8,315 nucleotides of DNA from assembly GCA_900290315.1 (NCBI GenBank), contig OKRF01000151.1:1472-9786 (forward strand), in the 5' to 3' direction. Positions 1-6,593 of the stretch are shown piece by piece (within the stretch, counting starts at the first letter, position 1; every line of letters begins with the position of its first letter). The translations under genes were made by a program, and so were the position numbers. Under the pieces are notes generated by a model. It did not search any database and was not told where the DNA came from. It was given only the letters and a program-made list of their open reading frames with translations. Source of the stretch: Candidatus Sulfopaludibacter sp. SbA3. GTDB taxonomy: Bacteria > Acidobacteriota > Terriglobia > Bryobacterales > Bryobacteraceae.

Positions 1-1384
1 GCGGAAAATGGAGCCCATCGCGGTCAAGACTACGAAGCCCGCCAGGAAGCAGGTGAACAAGGCCACGGCGGACATGCGGATGCTGCCCGTGTGGCGCAAC
101 ACCCACAGCGACCAGGCAGAGAACATCGCCACGATAACGGTAGCTGGATTGAGAATGATGATGGCGATCTGCGGGATGGTGGGGAACCAGGTGCGCAGCC
201 AGCCGAAGTTGACCGTGAGGGCGAGAAGTGCGAGTACGCTGGTCAGACCATAGACCAGCGATTGCCAGAACGTGCGCCGTCCCGCCGGACCGCCGAACCA
301 GATACCCACACCGCGCGGGTCGCGATCCAGGTAGGGAATCAGCCCCAGCCCGATCAACACGATGCTGGGAATGCCGACGCCGCCCATAAATGCGGAGTAG
401 GAGACCAATTCCTGGAGCCCCAGGAAATACCAGGGCGCCTTGGCCGGATTCTCCGGAATGGCCGGATTGGCCATCTCTTTCAGCGGCGCATCGAAGAAGT
501 AGCTGAGCGCCAGGGTCACCGCGATAGTGAACATGAAGGCTGCCAGTTCGGCCCACATCAGGTTAGGCCAACTCGCTACCGATCCTTCCGGCGAACGCCC
601 GACCACAGGGGTTCGGCCGCGTACTACTGCCATCAGGCCGTACGTTTTGGTGGGAGCGAACACTTCGACATCGCGGCCAGCGATCCGCGCCGGCGGCGCC
701 GGCTTCGATTCGTCCCGCGAAAGTCCCCCATCCTTGCGCACCCGCCAGAAATGCAGGCCCATGAATGCTGAAATCAGTAGGGGCAGCACCGCGACGTGAA
801 GTACGTAGAAGCGGATCAAGGACTCCTGCCCGACATAGTTGGCGCCCAACAGCAGTTGTTTCTGAAAGCCGCCGGGATCGAACCAGGCGGTGATGCCGAT
901 GGCGTCGGTCACCTCGCGCGGTGAGCTGGCGATATTGGCGCCGATGGTTACCGCCCAGTACGCCAATTGGTCCCACGGCAGCAGATATCCCGTAAAACTG
1001 AGCCCCAGCGTGAACACCAACAGCGCCAGACCGATGAGCCAGTTGAATTCCCTGGGACGCTTGTACGAGCCGGTGTAGAAGACCCGGGCCATGTGCAGGA
1101 ACACCGCTAGCACCATCAGGTGCGCGCTCCAGCGGTGAATATTGCGGATGAACCTGCCCGCCGGGACAACGAAGTGAATGTCCTTCACCGAGTTGTAGGC
1201 TGTAGGCGAAGCGCAGGGACCGGCGGTCTGTGCGGACGCTCTGCATGTGCAGAAAGAGATTGTGGAAGGTGCTCTGCGAGCGCTCGCGATCCGTCTCCGG
1301 CGCTTTCCCGTTGCGCATGGCCGATTCGCGGATGTGGCGCGGCGCCTGTTTGAGGTTTTCGAGGAATTCCTGAATGGGCGTCAT
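1..1384 (-). pseudogene. Cytochrome b (b6/subunit IV-like, single chain) of a Rieske/cytochrome b complex; frame broken, 3' end outside window
   Basis: This would be the quinone-oxidising, di-heme membrane subunit of a bc-type complex. The ATG at 1384 lies 4 bases after the Rieske stop. The first 62 residues end in a typical pre-helix-A segment (LFLHMQSVRTDRRSLRFAYS). The rest is read in a different frame from 1200 down to 1, 400 codons without a stop. In that part, heme-ligand histidines are at fragment residues 22 and 36 (IHRWSAH...FLH) and 135 and 150. The 15-residue step of the second pair is the b6 rather than the bc1 spacing. FTGYLLPWDQLAYW follows helix C, and the Qo motif is APWY (255-258) rather than PEWY. 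About 30 residues expected between RFAYS and AYNSVKDIHF, including transmembrane helix A, are absent, and the frame changes there. Read in one frame from 1384, the product derails after residue 62 and stops at 563. Family identity is secure; whether the break is real is not. Confidence 0.88.
1194..1207 (-). other. Deletion/frameshift junction in cytochrome b, marked by a tandem 7-bp repeat
   Basis: On the coding strand the junction reads GCCTACAGCCTACA, two adjacent copies of GCCTACA. The first copy encodes the AYS that ends the N-terminal piece. The second encodes the AYN that starts the C-terminal piece, in another frame. Restoring the frame needs a missing length of 3n+2 bases. Alignment from memory with other cytochromes b suggests roughly 90-100 bases are gone. 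Confidence 0.8.
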
Positions 1385-1388
1385 GGCT

Positions 1389-1844
1389 TCAAACCTTGAA
1401 ACGCGTACCTTTCGGCACGGAGGATTCGGCATTTACCTGCAACTGGCCGTCGGGCGACAACACGATTTCAAGCCACGGCAGCGCGGCCGGCGCCGGTCCG
1501 CCCACCACCGACCCATCGGTAGAGAAACGGGAACCGTGGCAGGGACACGCGAATCCTTCGCCCTCGTTGTGCGCCACTACGCAACCAAGATGAGTGCAGA
1601 CGGAGGAAATGGCATGGAAGCCTTGCTCCTCGCGGAAGAGAAAGAAGCCGCCGGCTTCGATGCGGGTAGTGGAACCGACGGCAAATTGCGCCGGGTCGCC
1701 CAACTTGAAGACGCGCAGGGGGCCCGGTTGCACCGCGGGTTTGGGCAGGCGCATCACGCCGGCAAGCGCAGTACCCATGGCGATCACTACGCCCCATAAG
1801 GCAGTCAGGCCCAGAAAGTCGCGGCGTTTGGGAGAATCAGGCAT
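1389..1844 (-). CDS. Rieske [2Fe-2S] iron-sulfur protein with Tat-type signal anchor
   Basis: A 151-residue electron carrier that would take electrons from quinol at cytochrome b and sit on the outer face of the membrane. The N-terminus has a twin-arginine motif (KRRDFLG, residues 6-12) and a hydrophobic anchor (about 13-31). The Rieske fold follows, with cluster motifs CTHLGC (83-88) and CPCHGS (100-105): Cys83 and Cys100 with His85 and His103 as cluster ligands, plus the disulfide pair Cys88 and Cys102. The start at 1844 is chosen over in-frame ATG 1919 because it has AGGAG seven bases upstream, begins at the Tat motif, and overlaps the upstream oxidoreductase by only 8 bases. Cytochrome b follows after 4 bases, so the three genes are probably one translationally coupled unit. 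It is short next to mitochondrial homologues but normal for bacterial b6f-like Rieske proteins. Confidence 0.95.
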   Translation of the reverse strand: MPDSPKRRDFLGLTALWGVVIAMGTALAGVMRLPKPAVQPGPLRVFKLGDPAQFAVGSTTRIEAGGFFLFREEQGFHAISSVCTHLGCVVAHNEGEGFACPCHGSRFSTDGSVVGGPAPAALPWLEIVLSPDGQLQVNAESSVPKGTRFKV

Positions 1845-3714
1845 ACGTCCACTCCTGGCGGAACAGGAATCGCTCCATCGTGATGGCGTGTGTGGGGCAG
1901 CGCTGCGCGCAGAGAGCACAGCGGATACAGCGATCTTCGTCTTTCAGAATCGCCGAGTCGCCGGAACCCGCCCCGCTTGCCGCCAGTAGCGCTGCAATCT
2001 CAGGCGACGGCGCCAGTTGTTCCAGCCCCACCAACTTCAGGCACAGTGTGGGACAGACATCCACGCACCCGCCGCACAAGATGCACTTCTCGCCGTCGAA
2101 GATCGTGTTGACGCCGCAATCCAGGCAGCGGCCGGCCTCGCCCGCGGCCTGTACCTCGGTATAGCCGGTTTCGACCAGGCGTTTCGGGTCGGCCAAACGC
2201 TCCTGTGCGGATGCGACCGGAATGTGCGCGCGTCGCCGGCCTTCGTAACCAGCCTCGCGCTGGTAGTCCTCGATCTCGACGTGCAGTTGCGTTTCCTGCT
2301 GGCGGATTTCACGTCCGGTGAGGAACCGGTACACACCGCGCGCCGCCTTCTTGCCGCTGGCGATGGCGTCGATCATCAGACGAGCGCCGTAAGCCACGTC
2401 GCCCGCGGCGAAGACTCCCAGTGTGGCAGTCGCACCTGTCTCGGGATCCACCTGGAGCCTGGAGACATCTCCCAAAAAGCTCAGATCCGCCATCTGGCCC
2501 ACCGACAGCAGCACGGTATCGGCTTCCACATCGACGGTCTCGGAATCGTCATACACCGGCGCAAAACGGCGGTTGGCGTCGAACACCGAGAGCACGCGCC
2601 GGAAGCGCACGCCGGCAACGACCTTTTGGCCATTCTCGTCGCGGAAGAGGAATTCTTTGGGACCGAGCCGATTGTGGCGGATGATGCCTTCTTCTTCGCC
2701 TTCGACAATCTCTACTTCGTCGGCGGGCATCTCCTCACGCGATTCCAGGCAGGCGAGATGGACCTCGCGCACGGCTTCCTGCCGCAGCGCCACGCGCGAA
2801 ATATCCGTTTCGGTCTGACGGGCGACCAAGCGTTCCGAATCGTCATTGGCATAGCGAACGGCGGAACGGGAGACATCGAAAGCTACGTTGCCGCCGCCGA
2901 TGACCACGACGCGGCGCCCGATGGGCAACTTTTCTCCGAGCGACATGGCACGCAGAAAGTCGACGCCGCCGAAGATGCCTTGGGCGTCCGACCCCGGCAG
3001 TTGCAGCATGCGGGCACGCTTGGCGCCCACCGCGATGATGACAGCCTTGAAATCGCGGCGAAGGGCCTCGAAATCGACATCGCGGCCTATCTTCACGCCG
3101 CAGCGGAACTCCACGCCCAGCGAACGAATCAATTCGATCTCGGCATCGATGAGGTCGCGTGGCAGGCGGTACGCGGGGATGCCGGTATACAGCATGCCTG
3201 CGGGCCGCGGCTCGGCTTCAAAGATGGTTGGGGCCATGCCCATGAGGGCGAGGTCGTGCGCAGCAGCCAGTCCGGCGGGTCCGGAACCGATGATCGCTAC
3301 CCGGAACCCGTCCGGCCGCTGGTATTCGCGCGAGGCCAGGAATCGGGCCAGATTGGTCATCTCCTCCAGTCCGTCGCAAGCCCCTTCGGAGAATTCGCCC
3401 GGAGCGCGAAGGTGGCCGGAGTGCTGGTCGGACACAAACCGTTTGAGCGCGCGGATGGCGATTGGCTGGTCTATCGATCCCCGGCGGCAGGCAGCCTCGC
3501 AAGGAGCGCCGCAGACGCGTCCACAAATCGAGGCGAGCGGATTCGGTCCTCGGGCGATCAGGTACGCCGCCTCGTAGTCCCCCGCAGCGATGGCGCGAAC
3601 GTAGCCGCGGGCGTCGGTGTGCACCGGGCAGGCAAACTGGCACTTGATCTGGCGGCGCCAATACTCCTCGTTAGGCACTGTGGCCGTAAACCGAGTTTCC
3701 GCCGGCTGGATCAT
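1837..3714 (-). CDS. FAD/NAD(P)-dependent oxidoreductase, GltD-like, with N- and C-terminal iron-sulfur domains
   Basis: A 625-residue flavoprotein of the glutamate-synthase small-subunit/dihydropyrimidine-dehydrogenase type. The N-terminal Cys-rich helical domain has CQFACP (25-30) and CGRVCGAPCEAAC (64-76). The FAD site is GSGPAG (143-148), the NAD(P) site is VIGGGN (271-276), and GVFAAGDV (433-440) is the conserved second FAD-contact segment. The C-terminus adds two classic 4Fe-4S motifs, CILCGGCVDVCP (544-555) and CIRCALCAQRCP (596-607), plus RCLDCG (529-534). The start at 3714 is preferred over ATG 3774 because AAAGGA lies just upstream and family homology begins soon after; the upstream extension would run through the palindrome. 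No glutamate synthase large subunit is present. Overlap with the Rieske gene argues that it feeds or accepts electrons for the Rieske/cytochrome b core, probably NAD(P)H-linked. Partner and direction of electron flow are inferred. Confidence 0.9.
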   Translation of the reverse strand: MIQPAETRFTATVPNEEYWRRQIKCQFACPVHTDARGYVRAIAAGDYEAAYLIARGPNPLASICGRVCGAPCEAACRRGSIDQPIAIRALKRFVSDQHSGHLRAPGEFSEGACDGLEEMTNLARFLASREYQRPDGFRVAIIGSGPAGLAAAHDLALMGMAPTIFEAEPRPAGMLYTGIPAYRLPRDLIDAEIELIRSLGVEFRCGVKIGRDVDFEALRRDFKAVIIAVGAKRARMLQLPGSDAQGIFGGVDFLRAMSLGEKLPIGRRVVVIGGGNVAFDVSRSAVRYANDDSERLVARQTETDISRVALRQEAVREVHLACLESREEMPADEVEIVEGEEEGIIRHNRLGPKEFLFRDENGQKVVAGVRFRRVLSVFDANRRFAPVYDDSETVDVEADTVLLSVGQMADLSFLGDVSRLQVDPETGATATLGVFAAGDVAYGARLMIDAIASGKKAARGVYRFLTGREIRQQETQLHVEIEDYQREAGYEGRRRAHIPVASAQERLADPKRLVETGYTEVQAAGEAGRCLDCGVNTIFDGEKCILCGGCVDVCPTLCLKLVGLEQLAPSPEIAALLAASGAGSGDSAILKDEDRCIRCALCAQRCPTHAITMERFLFRQEWTYA

Positions 3715-3749
3715 CTCATCCTTTGATACTGCGGATTTGGGGCCCAAGG

Positions 3750-3767
3750 CTGTGACCGAAGTCACAG
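3750..3767. promoter_or_regulatory. CRP/FNR-type operator CTGTGAC-CGAA-GTCACAG
   Basis: A perfect 7-bp inverted repeat with a 4-base spacer, matching the TGTGA-N6-TCACA layout of CRP-family sites. Its centre is about 44 bases upstream of the oxidoreductase ATG (3714). On the minus strand a TATCAA -10 candidate (3728-3723) starts 23 bases downstream, the geometry of a class II activated promoter. That would put the transcript start almost at the ATG and leave out the AAAGGA ribosome site. Alternatively the TATACT at 3781-3776 is the -10 and the palindrome is a repressor site. The same GTGAC-N4-GTCAC core recurs at 6597-6610. Confidence 0.7.
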
Positions 3768-3798
3768 ATATCATCAGTATAAGGCCTAAATATCATCA
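3768..3798. repeat. Two direct copies of ATATCATCA, 22 bp apart
   Basis: ATATCATCA occurs at 3768-3776 and 3790-3798, start to start 22 bp, or two helical turns. The patch is AT-rich in a G+C-rich surrounding and lies in the divergent promoter region, so it could be an operator for a second regulator. No family can be named. Confidence 0.45.
3776..3781 (-). promoter_or_regulatory. Alternative -10 candidate TATACT for the oxidoreductase operon
   Basis: The minus strand reads TATACT in an AT-rich patch upstream of the CRP-type palindrome. A weak CTGAAT at 3804-3799 lies 17 bases further upstream as a possible -35. If used, transcription would start near 3769, just before the palindrome, making the palindrome a repression site. 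It is supported only by resemblance to consensus. Confidence 0.3.
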
Positions 3799-3821
3799 AT
3801 TCAGCCGTGCGTTACTTTGGG

Positions 3822-3920
3822 GCGCGCGAGACAGGAGTGAGGCCATCGGCAGCCGCGACACATCAAGTTGCAGCCGCGTTTCCTGTCGCGCACCTCGCTG
3901 GCACCGGAGTACTGCCGATG
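3822..3920. repeat. Interleaved inverted and direct repeats upstream of the TIGR03435 gene
   Basis: Three short repeat pairs share about 100 bases. GACAGGA at 3830-3836 is inverted as TCCTGTC at 3881-3887, with GCGCG flanks extending the match around a 2-base bulge. CATCGGCAG at 3844-3852 is inverted as CTGCCGATG at 3912-3920. GCAGCCGCG is directly repeated at 3849-3857 and 3870-3878, 21 bp apart. The two inverted pairs interlock, so both could not form as simple nested hairpins. No coding region was found here. Confidence 0.5.
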
Positions 3921-3921
3921 A

Positions 3922-3934
3922 CATAATTTATACT
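3922..3934 (+). promoter_or_regulatory. Putative -10 region immediately before the TIGR03435 ATG
   Basis: CATAAT (3922-3927) and TATACT (3929-3934) directly precede ATG 3935, and no Shine-Dalgarno is visible upstream. With CATAAT as -10, transcription would begin at about the A of the start codon, giving a leaderless mRNA. No convincing -35 is seen. Confidence 0.35.
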
Positions 3935-4720
3935 ATGCACCGCTTTGCCGTCTGTGTTCTTTTTGCCGCCCCACTCTTTGCGCAGGCGCCCGCCATTCCG
4001 GCGGACCTGCGATTTGACGTAGCTTCCCTCAAACCAAGCCTCCCCGGAGGCCGCGGCGGGGGCATCAGGCCTGCCGAGGGAGGTCTGCGCTACGTTGCCA
4101 ACAATTGTTCCATCAAAACCATGATCACGGTGGCCTATCGCGTGAAGCCCGAGCAGATTGTGGGCGGCCCATCATGGTTGGACACGGACTTGTTCGACAT
4201 GGAGGGAAAGGCCGAGAAGCCTTCGAACGGCGACGAGCTACACGTGATGTTGATGAACATGATGATCGATCGCCTGCAATTAAAGTCTCATCACGAGAAG
4301 CGAGAGATGAAGATGTACGCGCTGACTGTGGACAAGGATGGTCCCAAGTTGACGCCGCACGATCCTCAGAATCCGCACGACATCTGGATCGATTTCGCCC
4401 AGGAGAAATTTCTGCACTTGAAGCTCACGGCGACAGCCGTTCCGATGGATTACGCCGCGTTTCGTCTGGCGGGGTTGATGGATCTCCCGGTCGTTGACTT
4501 GACCGGGCTCAAGGGCAATTACGATTTCACGCTCACCTACACGCGAGAACTGCCGGTGGGGTTCCCCGAAGGCGGGAAAATCAACGGGGAAGACCCGGAT
4601 ACTTCGGGAGACAGTATCTTTCAGGCCGTGAAGAAGCAATTGGGTCTGGAGTTGAAAGCGCAAAAAGGGCCGGTGGAAGTAATCGTGATCGACCACGTGG
4701 AAAAGCCTTCGGCGAATTAG
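3935..4720 (+). CDS. TIGR03435 family secreted protein (Solibacter-type paralogous family)
   Basis: A 261-residue exported protein of unknown function. The N-terminus is a signal peptide (MHRFAVCVLFAAPLFAQA), probably cleaved after AQA near residue 18. Family hallmarks follow in order: FDVASLKPS near residue 28, a glycine-rich stretch, NNCSIKTMITVAYRV, IVGGPSWLDTDLFDMEGKA, MMIDRLQLKSHHEKREMKMYAL, GPKL, PVVDLTGLKGNYDFTLTYT, and the C-terminal LGLELKAQKGPVEVIVIDHVEKPSAN. Longer in-frame starts back to 3617 are rejected because they lack family similarity and run through intergenic repeats. It is the only plus-strand gene and stands alone between two minus-strand operons. The family is strongly associated with Acidobacteriota of the Solibacter group, which is the main taxonomic clue here. 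Confidence 0.93.
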   Translation: MHRFAVCVLFAAPLFAQAPAIPADLRFDVASLKPSLPGGRGGGIRPAEGGLRYVANNCSIKTMITVAYRVKPEQIVGGPSWLDTDLFDMEGKAEKPSNGDELHVMLMNMMIDRLQLKSHHEKREMKMYALTVDKDGPKLTPHDPQNPHDIWIDFAQEKFLHLKLTATAVPMDYAAFRLAGLMDLPVVDLTGLKGNYDFTLTYTRELPVGFPEGGKINGEDPDTSGDSIFQAVKKQLGLELKAQKGPVEVIVIDHVEKPSAN

Positions 4721-4737
4721 AGGGCGGTAAACTCTCG

Positions 4738-4758
4738 CACGGAGAACACTCCGTGTTT
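4738..4758 (+). terminator. Intrinsic-terminator-like hairpin after the TIGR03435 gene
   Basis: CACGGAG (4738-4744) pairs perfectly with CTCCGTG (4749-4755) across an AACA loop, followed by TTT, 17 bases after the stop. The U-tract is short, so termination may be weak. It lies in the 68-base gap between convergent genes, and the T-tract orientation favours the plus-strand transcript. Confidence 0.6.
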
Positions 4759-4788
4759 CGCGATGAGGGGTGAGGACCGGGAGGCCCT

Positions 4789-5310
4789 TTACTTTGCCCG
4801 CCTTCCGAACCAGGTAAGGTGCGTGGCGCCTTGCGAGGAGCTGTGCACCGCTGCACCGGCGCGCCGCAAAGTCTCAATCAGCGGATGCGGCCGGAAGGAA
4901 CTGCGCAAGACCACCACTTCCGCAGGGCCGAGTGCTCCCACAGCTTCCCGAATCTTTCCGATCGGGTGAATTCCTCGTTCCAGCATGGCGTCCGCGTCGA
5001 TTTCTTCCACGCGGCCGGCCATCAGCCAGGATGCATCATCACCGCCCACATCCAATCGCGGCTGCAGGACAGGCAAGTCCGCCGCACTTTGTCCCGTCAC
5101 ATTGCGGAGCCGCAGAATCATCGCCTGGAGACTGATTCCAGCGATCTTGGCTGCCTGATCCAGGGTCGCGACCTTGGCCACGGTCCGCCGAACCACCGGA
5201 TTGCGTAGCTTTGCGAACGCGGGCGCCATCTCCACAAGTACGCTTTCGAGTTCCGGATAGGCCTCCAGCAGTGCGCCAACGGTGGTTTCAGGACCGATCG
5301 GCAGGCTCAT
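4789..5310 (-). CDS. DUF1858-DUF2249 two-domain protein
   Basis: A 173-residue cytosolic protein. Residues 1-72 match the DUF1858 pattern (TVGALLEAYPELESVLVEMAPAFAKLRNPVVRRTVAKVATLDQAAKIAGI), related to the N-terminal domain of ScdA-type iron-sulfur repair proteins. This copy lacks the CxxC seen in many DUF1858 proteins. Residues about 95-170 look like DUF2249 (IHPIGKIREAVGALGPAEVVVLRSSFRPHPLIETLRRAGA). The ATG overlaps the stop of the upstream DUF438 gene in an ATGA, so translation is probably coupled. DUF1858 and DUF2249 proteins are often found beside hemerythrin, RIC and denitrification genes, which agrees with the neighbourhood. Biochemical role unknown; a helper in redox or FeS/NO sensing is a guess. 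Confidence 0.82.
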   Translation of the reverse strand: MSLPIGPETTVGALLEAYPELESVLVEMAPAFAKLRNPVVRRTVAKVATLDQAAKIAGISLQAMILRLRNVTGQSAADLPVLQPRLDVGGDDASWLMAGRVEEIDADAMLERGIHPIGKIREAVGALGPAEVVVLRSSFRPHPLIETLRRAGAAVHSSSQGATHLTWFGRRAK

Positions 5311-6551
5311 TGGACACCCGCCGCTGCCGGCTCCGCATACTCCAACAGCCGGCGCTCGCCTTCCAGTGCGCGAATGGGACCTACATCCTGCGTGACTTCC
5401 AGCGTCCCCAGGTAACGGCCGTCCTCGGCTCTCACGGCGAAATAGCGGATGTGAACGAACCGGCCCGTAAACTGAATCCAGAATTCAGCCACATTCTGCC
5501 GTCCGGCCCGAAAGTCGCCGAGTATTCGATCCACCACGTCCACGCTCCGCGGAGGATGACAGTTCTGTACCATGCGTCCGATGATGGCGCGGCTGCGGGC
5601 GAAGACTCGATTCGGGCCTTCCGAAAAGAACGCGACGCGGTCGTCGGCATCCACAAACGTGAGATCCACCGGCAGTGTGGAGAAAATGGCGATAAGTTGT
5701 TCCAGGGCAAGGCTTCCAGTCGGAAGAGAAACGCCGGCCGTTGAGGCGCGGTCGGCTGCCTGCAGATCCACAGGCTGGTACCCTTCGCGCGGTGTCACCA
5801 GGCACCAGCCGTATCGTGGTGAGGAAGCCCAGATCTCGGCCCACTCGTCCGCTGTAAATCGTTCCAGGCAGATGGGCAGCAGGATCTGCTCCTCTTTGTA
5901 GATCATTTCATGGACCGAACTCGCCGCAGCAGCGCCTGTGGTGGCCGCCAGGAGCTTCCACTCCGCAACGGTGGTGTCGGCCTCACGCAGGGCCGCGCTG
6001 AGATCCTTCAACAGTTCTCGAATCTGGTCGTCTTTGCCCCACATCACCTTCGAGGGGCCGGTGATTCCGTGGCGTTCCAGACACGTGAAGACGAAGTGTT
6101 CTTTGCGCTGGTAATGCTTGTCCACATCCTGCAGTTCGTTGAGAGCCTGGCGCCATTCGAGCAGCAGCGCAGACACATCCCCATCATCCGCCGTCTCAAG
6201 GACCCCATTCATCGCCTGCTGCAGGCGTGCGGCGGACTGGCGCAGCGCCTCGTTCTCACGGCGCAGTGTGTCCACTGGATGACCCGGGGGAAGCGGCGCG
6301 GGCGCCAACTGCACGAGCACTTCCCGGGTGACCTGAGAATGCAGGTCGCACATGCTTTGGATTTCCTCGACGGGCATGCCATCGGCGATGAGTTCCTGCT
6401 CCATGGCCATGAGTTCCGAGTAGTCGGTCTGGCAGACCAGTTCTTTCAGACTGCTCCGTACTGCGTCCGGCGCCTCGCCGGCGTGCAGGCGCTTGATGAT
6501 CCCCTTCAACGTCCGCACCCGCTGTGCCCGGTTGTCGATTAATTCGCTCAT
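5307..6551 (-). CDS. DUF438-hemerythrin-PAS protein, probable iron-based gas/redox sensor
   Basis: A 414-residue cytosolic protein. Residues about 10-80 are DUF438 (LKGIIKRLHAGEAPDAVRSSLKELV). Residues about 86-230 are a hemerythrin-like four-helix bundle whose likely metal ligands include His91 (GHPVDTLRRENEAL), His146 and Glu151 (HYQRKEHFVF), and HEMIYKEEQILLP (214-226). Residues about 280-390 are a PAS-type domain with NCHPPRSVDVVDRILGDF (330-347) and FWIQFTGRFVHIRYFAVR. This domain order is a known family of undetermined function; no kinase or DNA-binding output domain is visible. The start at 6551 has GAGGA six bases upstream. Its stop overlaps the DUF1858 start, and the CRP/FNR-type palindrome lies 46-59 bases upstream. 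In this context NO or O2 sensing or scavenging at a non-heme iron site is a reasonable inference. Confidence 0.9.
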   Translation of the reverse strand: MSELIDNRAQRVRTLKGIIKRLHAGEAPDAVRSSLKELVCQTDYSELMAMEQELIADGMPVEEIQSMCDLHSQVTREVLVQLAPAPLPPGHPVDTLRRENEALRQSAARLQQAMNGVLETADDGDVSALLLEWRQALNELQDVDKHYQRKEHFVFTCLERHGITGPSKVMWGKDDQIRELLKDLSAALREADTTVAEWKLLAATTGAAAASSVHEMIYKEEQILLPICLERFTADEWAEIWASSPRYGWCLVTPREGYQPVDLQAADRASTAGVSLPTGSLALEQLIAIFSTLPVDLTFVDADDRVAFFSEGPNRVFARSRAIIGRMVQNCHPPRSVDVVDRILGDFRAGRQNVAEFWIQFTGRFVHIRYFAVRAEDGRYLGTLEVTQDVGPIRALEGERRLLEYAEPAAAGVQ

Positions 6552-6568
6552 CGTTTGTCCTCAAGCCG

Positions 6569-6574
6569 AGGATA
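6569..6574 (-). promoter_or_regulatory. -10 candidate TATCCT for the DUF438-DUF1858 gene pair
   Basis: TATCCT on the minus strand starts 22 bases downstream of the palindrome at 6597-6610. A start near 6562 puts the palindrome centre at about -41.5, the class II CRP/FNR position. The predicted leader is only about 11 bases and starts at the GAGGA ribosome site, which is tight but possible. Confidence 0.4.
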
Positions 6575-6593
6575 GGGCTTCCCGGTGTGGCAT

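Noticed and set aside
563..1198. Minus-strand continuation of the cytochrome b start frame, ending at 563
   Set aside because: After residue 62 it reads cytochrome b out of frame; the hydrophobic conserved protein is in the neighbouring frame.
1837..3714. Assignment as glutamate synthase small subunit (GltD)
   Set aside because: The GltD core is present, but the C-terminal ferredoxin domain, the Rieske/cytochrome b neighbours and the lack of a large subunit argue against a role in glutamate synthesis.
2017..3726. Long plus-strand open frame (569 codons) opposite the oxidoreductase gene
   Set aside because: It mirrors the minus-strand gene, whose product has multiple clear motifs. The antisense product has no recognisable domain and no ribosome site; long antisense frames are common in G+C-rich genes.
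3899..3915. TGGCAC followed by TGC, resembling a sigma-54 promoter
   Set aside because: The GG and GC elements are 12 bases apart instead of the required 10, and the remaining match is poor.
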